64,000 bases of DNA from Daphnia carinata (Eukaryota > Arthropoda > Branchiopoda > Diplostraca > Daphniidae), in the NCBI RefSeq assembly GCF_022539665.2, contig NC_081339.1, positions 2,194,017 through 2,258,016 of the forward strand, read 5' to 3'. The notes under the pieces are model-generated. The model saw only the letters and a list, made by a program, of their open reading frames with translations, made no database searches and was not told where the DNA came from. The translations under genes were made by a program, and so were the position numbers. Below are positions 21,557 to 35,031 of this stretch, piece after piece. Positions within the stretch are counted from its first letter, which is position 1, and each line of letters begins with the position of its first letter.

Positions 21557-23014
21557 ATTCGAACGGTAAATCGGTGCTTACAGCTTCGTTATGAAAAGGG
21601 CAAAAGCTTAGAGCACGGAAAATAGCAAATAGAAATCTGATGCTGCCATCGTTGTTTATCGACAACTGTTAAATGTTATGCTGGTGGTCGTAAATGAGGC
21701 AAGCGTGTAACCAGTATTTTACCCCTCATAGATTGGGTCGGTTTCTGCTGATCTGGCGGTCATGCTGGTTTTCAGGGTGGGTCGACCTGGTTAACCTGGC
21801 TGTATTTTTTTTTGCCCCGTGCCCCGGCTGGTTTTGCTCTGGTTATTTGGTCGGTGTGCGTAACCCAATCACAAGCAAGCGATTGTTAATAAGCTTTAAT
21901 AGATCCAATTTTTCGACAACTAGTAGTAATTTAATTTATTTTCACAAGGCCAATAACACCCAACCTTTGATCCAGCGGCCATTAAGCCACCAGTTGGGGA
22001 GGGGGGGGGGGGGCGGACGGCGCGAGATCGCGGACTAGCCCTAGTAACAACTGACTTATGGGCTGTAATGAAAATTGGTACTTACATAAGAAATGTCGTT
22101 TTACTATTGCAAAGTAGTGTATTATTATGAATGATTCAGTAGAGCGATACAATATTGAACTTCGAAAACCACCTTCCTTCCTAGGCGAAAAAAGAAGAAG
22201 GAAATGGATACAATGGACACTTGGATAGGTAAACACAAAAAAAAACTTAAAAACAAAAAGGAAAGTTGTTTGTATTTGTGAGTGTTCGGACTGAAGAAGC
22301 AGTTGCTTTCTGTCAATAAACGAAAGAGGAGATGCCATCAGGAAAAAAAAATTATTGACGGAACGGAGCAACTGGATGAGCTAAAATTCCTTAAAGTTGA
22401 AGTTGCAACAGCACTAGCTGCAGAGTGAACAAGTTTGGGCCATCAAAAGAATATAGCGTGACTAGAAGGCAGTAAAAAAGAAAAATAGAAAGTTTTAAAA
22501 TTTTTAATGAAAGGAAATAGATGCTTATCAAGTCTGAAAACCGAAGCTGTCCTGATGTGTGAGTACGTTTGAAAATATCGCAAGCCAAAGTTGTGAAATG
22601 TAACAGAATAACTCGTCCCCATTACGAGGGGTGAACGCTGGAAGAACCTCATCATAGTGAGAAATAGACGTAACCCAAAGTATGGCTTGAAATGTTACAA
22701 TTTCTGTCAACACACAAATTAATTATCCACATTTCCTCCATGGGAATTAATAGTCCTTAGGAAATCAAGAAAACAAATCCAGTCATACCACTTGTGGAAA
22801 AAAAAATTGAAGTGAAAAATATTATTCATGATTTCAGGTATCATTTCTGCCAAATTCAAAAATAGAATTTTTTTCGCTATGTTTGAATTTGGAGAAGTGG
22901 AGGAATCAAGGAGCTGAATCGCACAGCATGACAAGTAAAAGATCGTGTTGTGCAGTGGTATGCTATTAGCAAGAACGCTAATACAGAACAGAATTCGGTG
23001 TGACGAGCCATTTT
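21557..23014. other. Spacer between the HAP40 start and Mtl 3' end
   Basis: No gene is supported here. It contains a run of thirteen G at 22001-22013 and the 3' UTR of Mtl toward 23 kb. Short ORFs on both strands lack domain features and splice partners. Confidence 0.45.
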
Positions 23015-23960
23015 CTACAACAACGTGCACTTCCTTTGGCGTCTCTTTTGCGGTTCCGGTCGGATGACTGATCGAACAGCTTCATCAAATACCTATGTTA
23101 TACGAAAGAAAAACAAACAAGTAACGAAATGTAACATTACGTAGGGCGAAAGTACCTGTTTGAGTCCCCTCTGGGTCAACGCTGAGCATTCCAAATATTT
23201 AACAGCCCGGATTTTTGACGCCAACTTTAAACCTTGTTCCCTTTTCATTGGTGACTGGCCTTGTTCAGCTAACAGAGCCAAAGTTTCTCTATCCTCTCTG
23301 AGATCAATTTTTGTGCCAACCTGAAATAGCTTTTTGATTAAAATTTTGATTCAATGATGATGCTGGCAATATGGAATACCAAGAGAACTGGAGCATCAGG
23401 GCAATGGTGCTTAATTTCAGGATACCATTTTGATGTGACATTCTCAAATGAAGATGGGCTAACAACACTGAAGCAGATGAGAAATACATCAGTCTGTGGA
23501 TGGCCAAAAATCAGGCACAGAAGTTAGTAATAAATAACCAGTTGGACAAAAACTTATCCACCTGTGGGTAAGAAAGTGGTCTTAAACGATCATAATCTTC
23601 CTGTCCTGCAGTGTCCCACAGACCAAGACTGACCTAGGATTGAGAAGACGAAATAATATATGTGTAATGGTAATAATACACTAAAAAATACTTAATTAAG
23701 TTGTTTTAGCTGAAATATATTGCACTGATACTCACCGGAATGCTATCACAAACCATCGGTGCAGAATAGTTGTCAAATCTAGATATTGATATTGTAAATA
23801 TATGTAGAATCAATTCAATAATATGGAACCACAGATGCACTTACACAGTAGGCACATATTCTCCAGGGAAGCTATCGGTTGTGTAAGAAATCAACATGCA
23901 TGTTTTTCCGACAGTACCGTCTCCTACGACCACACATTTGATAGGACGTCCAGAAGACAT
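23015..23960 (-). CDS. Mtl: Rho-family GTPase, Mig-2-like (Mtl)
   Basis: Six exons (23960-23845, 23778-23736, 23633-23562, 23493-23380, 23320-23156, 23092-23015) give 195 residues, the normal length. Mtl is a Rac-related switch that controls actin dynamics in cell and axon migration at the plasma membrane. Visible: P-loop GDGTVGKT (13-20; canonical Rac has A where this has T, a Mig-2-like trait), effector region [18 protein letters not shown] from residue 60, TKIDLRED base-recognition motif, and [14 protein letters not shown]. The C terminus is polybasic KRRQRK followed by the CAAX box CTLL, whose last Leu predicts geranylgeranylation. All six junctions are GT-AG and in phase. Nearest alternatives, Rac or Cdc42, fit less well. 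Confidence 0.93.
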
Positions 23961-25112
23961 TTCATTTGCCTGGTAATACAATTAGAAAGATCCTTCTTGT
24001 GTGTGGATCCACAATAGTAGTAACTTGTAATTAGACGCGGCTAGCAATGGGAAGGATGTGTCATCATCACTCAAGAAGCCGGGTGGAAATTGAAGAAAAA
24101 AAATAACAGACGCGATTGCGATTTTAAATATGAATGACAAAGAGATGAACCAGCTTCTAATGAAAGTTCAGTAGATAGTGCTTGAAATAAGATAACAAAT
24201 TTGATATTCCAATGGTCAGTTGACGTGTGCACCTCCCTTGTTGATTCCCAGCATTTGGGTATCTTCTACGCCATAATGGTATTTAGCGCCACCAAGGGGC
24301 GACTCAAGCAACTTAGCTAAAGCATTCTTCACGGTTGATTAATTCTACATCCTCCTCTTTCGTAAACGGCATGTGTCATTCACGCTACAATGTATTGATA
24401 GATAGCATACTAGTAGCAAATCGAACGCTGAAACAACACGATATGAATTTAAATCGAGGGACTTTCTAGCAACGTCATGCTTCATTTACTTATGATGTAG
24501 TCGATCTCTAATGATATTTCACTGAGAACTCTAACATGGAGTTACGAAATGTCCTTTCGTTAACAAGTAATAGTGGTGAAAATATTCACTGTTTGTCACT
24601 TATGAAAAGAACATCCTGGACACTTGAGAATTTTCTTTATAGCATGAATATTGCATAGCATTGCCATCACAATAATTCAAGAGGCGAAAGATTAAAAGAT
24701 GTTTTACTTGGCTATTTCTATTCAACGGCATGATGAAGTGGCGTAGTACTTTTTCACTGCATAAATGGCAAGCAGTCTTCACTCTGCAGTTGCTACGCAC
24801 ATACTTGCTTGTTTGTTGTTGACATTTGTTTTGTTTTGATACATATTGCATATCTTTACAACATATGGGTGAACGGCGGATTACGATGAATGTGATCCAA
24901 CCCCAACTTCGTAACTGACACCCATGCTTATATTAATTTGCATTATTTTTCAACAAATTTTCAAACATATACGTTAACGTGGTTCCCGATAGGTGGCAGT
25001 TGCCAAATTGAAGGAAACACGTGTATTAGCTAGAGCTTACGTTTTCACTTGTTGACGGAAGTCTCCCCTATAAGTAAACTGAAATATAAACATTTTTAAG
25101 GCGCAAAAGGTG
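23961..25112. other. Divergent promoter region of Mtl and RPP38
   Basis: Mtl is transcribed leftward and RPP38 rightward from this 1.15 kb. No gene is supported, although short open stretches on the minus strand near 24230-24380 were inspected. No TATA box is obvious at either side. Confidence 0.4.
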
Positions 25113-26355
25113 ATGGAACCTGTGAAGGTTTCGGCTCCTGTTCTCACAGCAGCACAGCAGAAAAAATCTATTAGTGGTTCATGCAAAGTTCAGAAAAGGA
25201 AAGTGTTACTAAACACTTTAGATTCCCCTTTGGATCTGGACTGGTAAGATTTTTTACAAATTCATCTTACTTTTCAATTGGTAACCTACAAGTTTATTTT
25301 CACCAATATTCTGTTGTAGGCCGCGAATAGGAGCAGAAAAAGAGGAGGAAGTGAAAACACTGTTGACCAAGTAATGTCACAGTTTTCTAGAATATATTAA
25401 AACTTCTGATATTCTGACAAAAGTTTTGTTATAAGATATCTTTCCCCAGTTAGAGCAAATCATGTCCATGCATCTAAGGCCACAATTACTGCCATGCCAA
25501 AAGAAGAAAGAACCGTATGGCGAAAAAAAGAAAAAGCGAAAGCCAAGGAAGGTGTGGAGGAAAGTAAATTAAAAATGTATGTCAGTTTTTTTCATAAAGT
25601 ACTCATTATGAGAACATGATTAAGATGAATGAATATTGTTTGCTAGGTCTGACCTGTTGATTGGGTTTCGAGATGTAGTAAGGGCTGCCGGAAAGGGGCA
25701 AACCTGTATAGTCTTTTGTGAGAAAACACCAGATCCACCCTTATTGACAAGAATGCTTGCTCCTCTGTGCCGAAATAATGGCATCCCTCTCTTTGCCATT
25801 AAGAACTTTAGTGCAGCAGTTAAGCATCTTCTGAATATTCCCAGATGTTTGACCATGGCTTTAAAGGTAAAATGTGTAATTTTGATAGGTATAGAAACCT
25901 GAGATTAATTAATATCCATGTTTCTCAAGTTATCAGCCAAGGAAACAACAAGTCCACTAAATGAATTTTACCAAAAAAATATTGATATCTATCAAAGCTG
26001 TGGACTGACAGTTTCACAAATAAGTTTTGGGACGGCTACCGAGTCAAATGATGACGTGGTGGTGCAACGAGGAAGAAATGAAGAAAATCATAACCGGAGG
26101 GAAATCTTGCCCGTTTCTGGCTCTAGCGAACAGTTTTATTTGAAAAAGTCTGACCATGGTTGCCGCTTCATACCAGGGATAAACAAAAATCCTTTGAGAA
26201 CAAACAATCAGATGGACGATACTTCTTCTATTGCGGCAGATTACATTTCTTTAGGAGTCGAACCCTCTCCAAAATTGCCCTCCACCAAAATACTTCGGCA
26301 CCCTAAGATCAAACAAATCCGGCCTAATGAAAATAAGCAACAAAAAAGGGCGTGA
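25113..26355 (+). CDS. RPP38: Ribonuclease P/MRP protein subunit p38 (RPP38)
   Basis: Exons 25113-25243, 25320-25370, 25454-25576, 25647-25866 and 25930-26355 give 316 residues, somewhat longer than the human protein (about 283). RPP38 is an L7Ae-family subunit that binds kink-turn RNA in nuclear RNase P, which trims the 5' leader of pre-tRNAs, and in RNase MRP. The L7Ae-like core runs from about residue 102 (SDLLIGFRDVVRAAGKGQT) through IPLFAIKNFSAAVKHLLNIP to the LSAKE segment. The C terminus ends with a basic IKQIRPNENKQQKRA tail, which matches the lysine-rich C terminus of the family. The third exon uses the second AG (after CCCCAGTTAG), because the first would introduce a stop. Other L7Ae proteins such as SECIS-binding proteins fit less well. 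Confidence 0.85.
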
Positions 26356-27980
26356 AACACACGAATACAGAATCGGCCCCAAAGAAAAAGAAGATATGAA
26401 AAGATTGACTATTTTCGGTAATCAATCATCTAAAATGTCAGATTCGATCACTCACAAATTCATATACAATCAAAAGAAAAAGAAAAAACCAGGTACTTGT
26501 ATTTATTTCTTCTCCGTATCATTGATCAATAGGTGGATTACATTAAAACACTCGAGGGGGGAAACCAGGCAGGTGTATTCGGGGACGGCCGCCAGGGAGA
26601 AACTCACGTATAAGTGTGGCGGTTACGGGATAGAAGCTTTTAGTCGTGCGCACCAACCGGTTGTATTCACAAGGCCGCTAGCAGTTCGTGCAAGATTTGA
26701 ATGACGTTTAAAACCGTTTCTTTTTCGTTCTTTTTTTTTTGCTGTTATTGTTATTACTGCCCGTCCTACGTTTTTTCTTCCGGGTGTGATCAGTGCGGTT
26801 CGGTCTTATCTTAGTGGAACGTCCCGTTTCTCGCACGCTGTTGGATTTTAAGAATCTTCGAGTCGGTTTGACAGGTAATTCACGTTAACTTTATCTAAAG
26901 GCGGTCATTTCGAATTGAGGGCGTGTTCCTCAGGTTGACCTTTTATAGTGTTGTCCGTTTTTTTGCCCACCAACCACACACGGATGGCCTTCCCGGTCTG
27001 AATAGTTGAAGTGCCGTAGGCGACCGATTTTTAAACGAATTGCTAAGCGCCGTTGTAGAATCAACACTCCCGAGTAGTAAATATTTTAGAAAGATTCACG
27101 CTGAGTTGTGGATGTTGTTGAACATAAAAGATGTCGAGTTCTATCTGGCATAGTTGCGCATCGTTTCCTACCCTTGTACGAGTCGTAGTTGCGATCCCCT
27201 GGTGCACCAATTGACTTGTTGGCTAGTGTTTTATCCGCCTCAAGGTAAATTATCTGTACCGCTAAGTTTATTTTCGTTTGACCGAGAGGCTGAATTGGGA
27301 ATCTTCTTCGTGCAGATAGACACGGAGAAAGAGCGAACCGGTCCTGAAGAATGAGCGAAAAGTTTTTGCTTGTCCAGTTGTTGATGAATTCTGTCGGTTT
27401 TGTCCTTAGCTGATTAGAGGAGAAATCTTCTTCCTGTTTTGTCCCTCCTTTTTTAGCGTTAGCGACGCAATAATATCGCTATTGGGGCCGCTTGTTACCA
27501 AAAAGGAGTTGAAAAAGATTGGCTGTTAAAATGAAAGGAATGTTTTTTTCACTTGACTCGCCTTGTCTTTTATCTACGTACGGCATCGTGTCAGCTTTTT
27601 GCGATCAATTGAACAATATGAAATATTGAAGATAGGACACACTTGTACATGTTCGAAGTGACTTGACATACTTTCGTGTCCATCTTTTCAATCTGCTGGT
27701 ACTAGGTAGTACTAACTATTTTTCAAAAATAAATACGAGGCGCCCTTGTCGCCCGCGCAGTTTGAAATAAGAAAAAAAAACGACGCCCTTGAGTTCCGTG
27801 AAGGGCTTGATGATTTGCATATGGAATGAAGCCAGCCGACTTTGATCCGTATTAGGCCGTTATTGCCCGTGACTCAGAACCCAGAAGGCTACAGACGTCT
27901 ATAAATCATTCGGCCATCTAGTAAAAGTGATTTTTTTTTTGTAAGATAAATTTTTTTGTTGTTGTCTTTTCTTCCAGGGG
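26356..27980. other. RPP38 3' end and RhoGEF 5' region
   Basis: This is probably the RPP38 3' UTR, then the promoter and non-coding 5' exon(s) of the RhoGEF gene. A TCAGT initiator-like motif near 26788 and a donor-like CAG|GTAATT near 26873 fit a 5' UTR exon spliced to the coding exon at 27978. No independent gene is supported. Confidence 0.35.
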
Positions 27981-30900
27981 ATGTCGGCTAACAGTCAAAC
28001 CGCGATCCAAAATAGGATCCGGACCGGATCGTTCAGGCGGTGTGGAATGCAGGTACGTAGGCTCATTAATTACATGAACATGCCATTAGTTTTATTGGAA
28101 AAAAACCTTGACGTGTCGATTTTCTCTTTTTTTGTTCCTGCTGAAATAACATTCAAGGCAACCAACGACGTTGCCGTTGTCGGCGCCAAGGTAGCGGGCT
28201 GCGGGATTTATCGCGCCAAAGAAACATCGCCTTTAGTCGGAAGCTCACGGCTCCTGAATAGCAAAGATTCGTCGAGAACCCTTCTTCCGGATCACTCCAC
28301 TCGGATAGCCACTGATTGTTCGTCGCCAATCGTCACTCTGTCCTACAGGTATGATTCGTTTATCATAAACAAATTCGATCAAAAAACGAATATCGTGCAT
28401 GTTGAATTCCTTGGAGTTGCTAACGCCAGGTATTGCAAGGTTTGAAAGTAGCACCATTTTGAGAAAAGCCAAACTAGAAAGAAGGATTTATGGGTGACAT
28501 TGCTGGGACGAGAACCTCTTTAATCAAATTATTCTGGTAGAAAAGTGGTATGTGGTCGAGGCCAATTGAGAAACGAGTCTGTTGCGGAAAAACAAGTGAG
28601 GAAAGCGCCATGTATTTAGTTTAAGCCGTGATGTTGTTAACCTCAATTCCTGCTTTGCCTTTCAGTGATGTATAAAATGATTAAGCGTATTTTTTTGTTT
28701 TCTATTTTATTTGATTGTTTACGGACACAGCCGAGATGGCGAGTGTAACGAGAGGCTGAATCCAGAGCGGAGAAACCGACCGGACGTCAATGAGCGCCGC
28801 CCGTCCGTCATGAAAGCCGCATTACAACAACGACGCTCAGGTCCTACTAACCCCATTGCGGTGGGCCTTGCCACAAAAACAAGCGGATCAACATCTTCGA
28901 AAATCCCTCGACTCAATATTGTCACTCAACTTCGAGTCACCGGTAACGTCGGACAATCGCCGGACTCTTCCGTCATGATGGATCCAAACGATTCGTCATT
29001 GGATTTGAGTCAAATCGGCCGTAACAGGAGCACTTCGAGTAGTCAGAGTAGCAACAGTAGTTTAATAGTAATCAGCAAACCGAGTCGTCTTCTTCCGCCC
29101 GGAAGTATTGTCTCGGCTAAATTGGCAGCTCACCAAGTAGGTTGTCGTGTTGGACAACAAACCCCAAGTGCTCGTGCTATCACGACTTCCACTCCCGTTT
29201 CCGTCCAGAAACCGGCAGCCATCAAATCCAAATTGCCGGTGGCTACGTCGAGCGTCAGTAGACGAACAGATTGCAGTAGTACACGCTCGCTTCCGGAGGG
29301 GACAGTTCGAACAAAAGTGATCAGTGCAACAACAGAGAAGACAACGACGACGAGTGCCAGTGTTGTAAGTACAAAAACGTTCAATCGTGCCATGGTCGTG
29401 GCGTCTCAGCCGAATAACGGACGGATGAAAAATGTTTTGCGTCCCGTTGCGGCCACGAAATCGATGGTGGTGCGGATAGCTCATAAAACACCGTGCACAA
29501 CAACGACAACCGATCGTGGAACCGTGTCGAGGAAGAAAGGCAACAACACAGCCGCAGGGCACAAGAAAGAGGATGAGGGTGGAATGGAATGTCGGCCGGT
29601 ATCCGCTGGAGGCGGGGGTGAAATATGTACTAGGGGGTCCCAAGGTCGACAAGAGGGTTCTTTGTCTGCTGACCCCAGAATAACCCCAACAACACAACTA
29701 CCTGACGAGGTAGACCACCTCCACCTGGCAAATGTAACCGACTCGTTGCTCAGTCAGACTGGCAAGAGTGTGGTGACTAGTAGTGCAAGTACAACCGGAT
29801 CGACTGGATTAAATTTCTCCTTGGATCAAGAGTTCGTTCATGGAACAGTTCAACAGCCTGTGATCCAGTGTCATAGTGAACCGATGGAGCGTCCCGCTTC
29901 CTTGCACGAATCGTCGCACGAGTGGACTACGGTCAGCATTCCGGCGGCCGAGAGTAATGAAATGTTGGCACGATTAGAGTGCGAACGACGCAGCATTCGT
30001 GGATCTACTCGTTACCTAAACACACCTACCGTTGTGGCAGATGTTGAATTGATGGAGCTCCTGGAACGCGACATTCTCATAAACGAGCCAACGCACGACG
30101 AATCCGTTGAAAATAATCCGCAACGTTCTCTTTCCCTACCTAAATCTTTCCTGGCTACCAAGTACGGACTGATCGGATTAAAAGCGGCTTTACCCAGGTA
30201 AAAAAACGAATCAAATAAAACCTCATCTTTTTTTCCCACGAGTCCCCCGTTTTTTTTGTTGAGCCGTTAGCTGGACGCAATTCCCAAACTCTCATTAATG
30301 CCTTGTGGGAAATCCACCTAGAGGTTTTTAAATTTTGTCTACATTTCGGAGAACAAAAAAGCTGGGCAAAAACTTTCCCCTCTCAACCAAAGCGACCTTG
30401 GACCAGCAAAATTGACAGTTTTTTTCTTTCTTCAAAACAAAACGCAGAAAGTGAACGTTGTTTTAAAACAAGAGCCAGTTATATTGCTTTCACTGGGAAG
30501 GGCAAGTTTTCGGGTACGATGGAATCCCGGCGTCCCCATGGCGACGGCGAATATCGATAAGATTTTTGTCCATTTCTTTTTTACGTGTTTTTAAAGTCTG
30601 AAGTTTTTTTTTTATCGTCCGTCAGTTGATTAGTAACATTTGTCCGGATTTTACCTGTGCATATAGGTTGTCGATCATTGAGAAAGAAACGGGCGTGCCT
30701 GTGCATTAGTTTCGCAGAAATCCATTTAAAAACAGCAAAATGGTGGATTAACCAACAGTCTCTTTGCGAGGAAAGAATAAAAATTCGTAGGGGTTATTCA
30801 GTTGAGCAATGGATGTGATGACTGGCGAAAGTGTAGTCCGGAGACGGATTAAAACCACCTCTGGTCATAACCGCCAACGCTGGAGTGTTGCCGATGCTCG

Positions 30901-33900
30901 ACAGGTGGCCCAAACAGATAGGCAATCCATCTGTTTTAGCGCTGGGTTCTTGTCTCTTTCGCCAAACAAATCGCCTTCAGTGTCCAGCCTCGTCCGTCAG
31001 CCGGACACGTGGCGACATAGCTACGCTTGTGATGGTGATTCGATTGGACAAGTGAATCACTCGAAGAAATTGGATTCGATTCGTGAAGAGGAAAATGATG
31101 TCGCCGCTCGTAGCGCCACTTTGCGGGCCGATTCCTTTACAGCCTTGAGCCTGTCATTGTAAGAGCAAGTGTAACGTTTAACCCACTGTCGTCATCGCTA
31201 TGCGTTTTGGTTTGTGACGAAGCGTGTAAACATTTTTGATTGATCAAGGTCCTTTTTGCCGTCTTTTCGAGGTTAAATGGATTAAATGAACCTCGTTGTT
31301 TTTAATATTTTTCTTTCCGAATCAAAAGACTCCAAACAAGGAGTTTTTGCATACAATAAACATCCTCAAAAATGAGTCATATTTCCTTCCTGTTCATAGC
31401 CATGGAAATTTTTCTTTTCGCTTTTCCCATAATTGAATTTTATTTATACATGTATTTTTTTTTTCTATTTTGTAATTTAGCGTCCGGTTTCCTTGGAGGA
31501 GAACCGAGGGGAACCGTGTCACGATTTCGCAAACGACCGCTTCTTCTTCCCACCAAAATTCCGAGGTAAGCAAAAAAGAAAACAACACGCATGACTATAT
31601 AATTCGACTTGCTTTCCTATCCAACATTCTCGAGGCAAGAGAGGCTGTAGCCCACAATGTGGGACATCATAATTGCCTTAGATAATGACTTTTTAATGGC
31701 TTTGGGATGCTGAAATAGCGTGACACGCGTTTTACACTCCCTCTGAAAAGTCAATCGCCGAGAGACTCTAATATCCCATTTATTAAGGAGTTGTTTTTTT
31801 AAATTATTATTTTTTTTTGTATGTTGCCTTTGATGAATGTAGTCTTCTACAAATGCGGTCAATACAAGTTTACCACCGTCCGGGCCCAACACTGCATCAA
31901 GCGTTACGCTGACCGCTGCAGCTAGACGGCCTGCCGGAAGCGTTTCAATTACGCGGACAGCACGTCGTTTCAAATCGACTTCGTCACCTGTTTTTATCGA
32001 AGATGATGATCATGTTAATCGAAGTCATTCCGCCTGGGATCTTGCGAGGTATAAACAATGTTTGTGTATTTAAAGTTTGAACTCAAATTTATTTAAATTT
32101 AATAATAAAAATAGCCGACCTTGGTCGCATCATGGCGATGTGTCAGTCAACGCATCGGAATTTATGGAAAAAAATAGTATAGCAAAACCCAACGAAGTAC
32201 AGACGGATATAAGAGAAACGACAACATCGCCGACATCCAACAGTTCAACGATGAGGAAATTTAGGAAAAGTTTTTCGCTTCGTTTGTCTCGACGGCCATC
32301 GCAAGACGATACCAACCTCGAGGTAAACATCAAATCTCATCTTATTTTTAAATGATCTGACCCTATTCATACTGCGCAACCTTCAGGAGGATCAAGATGG
32401 CGATTGTAGCGAACAGACAAGTCCCATGTTTCGTTTCGGCCCGCTGGTCTGGCGTGCCAGTCGCGAACGTAACAGCAAAAAGGGCGCAGCAAGCAAGGCT
32501 GCCCGCAACGCCAAATGCAATAGTGGCGATAGTGGCGTCCAGGTGAGGCGCCATTTCTCATTATCATGCGGGATTAACAAGTTGCATTTATATCTATGAT
32601 CTTTGTTGTTGACTGATACCATCGCGCGATTATCGTTTACTGTTGTACGTCGGGCGCTTAGAGTCTCGTAATGTGATAAAAAAACTATTTTTCGTCGATA
32701 ATCTCGTGGCCATCTGGTCAAACATGTTTTGTAAAAATGGGAATTGAAAATTTGTTTTCCTTAAATTCCAATGGCAGATGGAGACGACGTCACAGCATAT
32801 GGATGATAGCGAATCGAATGTGCGACGCACTCAATCGGATTTGGGCGGCGAGGCGGTGATAGAGGCGGCGCTGCGATCATCGACGCAAACGTGGAATCAG
32901 GCATCCGCCATTTCTGAAACGGCCAAAAATCGTTCCCGTAAATTGACTCGCCATCTTGCTAAAGCTCACCTGAGACGGTCGGTTAGTCAACCGATGGTCG
33001 TTCCTCCTGGTGGCAGAGTCCGATTAGATGGTACTAGCGACGAAGATGCCGGCCTCTGTTTATCTGAAGATGATAATCTATCGGATTGCGGCAACAGCCC
33101 TCAGGTACTCAATTCGTTCTAACGGAACGGACTGTGGGTTGTGTACATCGAAACGTTCCTCATTTGTTTTGTTTTTCACAGGCGGAAAACGAAGCGGTCC
33201 GTTACACTGCGGCAGCGCAAGGTGTGCTGGCCATCGCGCTCTGGGATCACGATGCTGTAGAATCGGAAGAGTTGAGCTTGCAAACCGGCGATGTTGTTCA
33301 CATCCTTGATTTGTCCGACCCTAACTGGTGGTGGGCAGCTCGAGATAAACAATATGGTTGGCTTCCGGCCTCTTACGTCCAACTGTGCGAGCAGCCCTTC
33401 CATCGTGAACAAGGGCTAGCGCAGGGACAGAAATTTGCGCGGACATTGACTCCGGCCGGATTAGCCACTTTACAGCATTCCGTGCGCGCTAATGTCATCA
33501 ATGAATTAGTCACGGCCGAGCGTGACTATGTCAAATTGCTCAGTGATTTGGTCGATGGTTACTTGAAGCCAATGAAATGCCGTCCAGATTTGTTCACTCT
33601 GCAAAGGATCCAGTCAATTTTCGGCAATTTAGAGGAGCTCTATGAATTTCAAAAGAATTTTCTTGTTGATTTGGAACATACGCTCAACTGGAACGCTTTG
33701 GAAGACAGCGTTGTCGGCGGATGCTTTTTGCAACACGTAATTTCTGATTATTTTTCTACTTACCTTAAATGAATAGTAGCTTAATGAAATCCTCAATAAT
33801 CACAGATCCCCAGGTTTGAAATTTACGCCACTTACTGCAATAACCAAGACCGCGCTGCTGCCGAGATGCAACTGTTGTGTGACGATATGCGTTATCTACG

Positions 33901-35031
33901 CTTTTTCGAAGCGTGTCGTCTTTTGCGCCGCATGATTCGTCTCCCGCTCGAAGCTTTCCTCCTGTCGCCCGTTCAAAAGATCTGCAAGTACCCTCTGCAG
34001 CTGGCCGAACTGCTCAAACACACGCCGGTATTCGTTTATAAAAAATAATTCAAAAGTTCCAATTTTTTTCATTGAATTTGGCTTTTTTTAAGGACGAGCA
34101 TCCTGACCGACGTTTGGTGTCATTAGCGCTGGATTCCATGCGCTCCGTGGCCTACTTGGTCAACGAGAGTAAACGACGGGCCGAAATGCAACAGTTTCTT
34201 GTTCAGTGGCAGACGGGTGTCGATCATTGGATGGTACAGTTAACGGGTTTATTATACCATCATGAGACATTAGCATACTAATGTGTTTTCTTATTTAGGG
34301 AAGTGATATTACGACATTCAACAGTCGTCTGGTGCATCAAGGCGAACTCTTCAAAATATCCTCAAATGGATGGACGAGAGAAGTGACTTTATTCCTCTTT
34401 GACAAGGAGCTCGTCATTTGTAAGAAAGAGCTCATCAAGCGCAGCTCGCTCGTCTACAAGGATCGCCTGACTGTTGAAGATATCGAAGTATTAGAACCGT
34501 TGGCGGCCGTAGACGTCCGCCCACATTCGTTCCAACTAAAGTCGTTTCGCCGAGCAAAGTCTTACTTATTGGCATGCCGTTCGGCCCAGGACAAGAATCA
34601 ATGGGTATCGGCCATCCAACATCTCCAGCACCACAACGCCTCAGATTGGCCAATTTTCCCAGCTCCGACCATGAATTTTGGTCGTCAGAAGATGTCCAAT
34701 AAAAGAAGTAAAGGTAAATTGTATAATGCAAAGCCATCTAGTGAGGCCATGTATGGTTCTCGTTTTTCCTTTTTTCAATCGCCATAAAAAGTTATCAGAG
34801 AGGAAACCAACTCGGTTGAAACAAAGATAAATGAAACTTTCCAGACGATTGATATAACTGTAAAACGGAAACGTCGTAGGTGGCCTGAAAGCTGATTAAC
34901 TCGTTTATATAACACATTCTGTTATCTCCTTTTTTTTTACAGTCAAACACAACCCGGCTCTGATTTTAACACTGGAGGAGGCTCACCTGACCCTGGAAGG
35001 TCGCGACCTATCTGCTAAAAGGAAATTCTAA
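27981..35031 (+). CDS. ARHGEF4: SH3-DH-PH Rho guanine-nucleotide exchange factor (ASEF/collybistin family)
   Basis: Thirteen coding exons (27981-28052, 28158-28348, 28731-30197, 31481-31565, 31843-32048, 32115-32322, 32387-32542, 32778-33104, 33182-33736, 33806-34027, 34093-34233, 34299-34713, 34943-35031) give 1377 residues, every junction in phase. It loads GTP on Rho/Rac/Cdc42 GTPases at the membrane. The first 900 residues are Ser/Thr-rich and probably disordered. The SH3 domain is at about 917-973 ([30 protein letters not shown]). The DH domain runs from about 1005 ([17 protein letters not shown]) to 1200 ([17 protein letters not shown]), and the PH domain covers about 1222-1330. The SH3-DH-PH order marks the ARHGEF4/SPATA13/ARHGEF9 group, in which the SH3 can autoinhibit the DH. 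I cannot say which vertebrate paralogue is closest. The 5' end of the transcript and any further upstream coding exon are unproven. Confidence 0.9.
30809..31158 (+). CDS. Probable alternative first coding exon of the RhoGEF gene
   Basis: This ORF of 116 codons starts at ATG 30809 and runs open to a good donor (CATT|GTAAGA) with two bases left over. That is the same phase as exon 3 of the main model, so it can splice to the exon at 31481 and stay in frame. An in-frame TGA sits just before the ATG, so it cannot be an internal exon. I read it as a second promoter giving a shorter isoform that loses the first about 577 residues and keeps SH3-DH-PH. The encoded 116 residues are Ser/Arg-rich with no known domain. 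Confidence 0.5.

Noticed and set aside
22001-22013. G13 run as a possible G-quadruplex or regulatory site
   Set aside because: It is a single homopolymer without spaced G-tracts, more likely a microsatellite or sequencing-sensitive tract.
24230-24380. Minus-strand open stretches reading KYHYGVEDTQMLGINKGG and, in another frame, MPFTKEEDVELINREE
   Set aside because: They look protein-like but are in different frames with no intron long enough to join them, and no further exon could be linked. Kept only as intergenic sequence.
29062-29697. 211-codon minus-strand ORF
   Set aside because: It is antisense to the large Ser/Thr-rich RhoGEF exon and has no domain.
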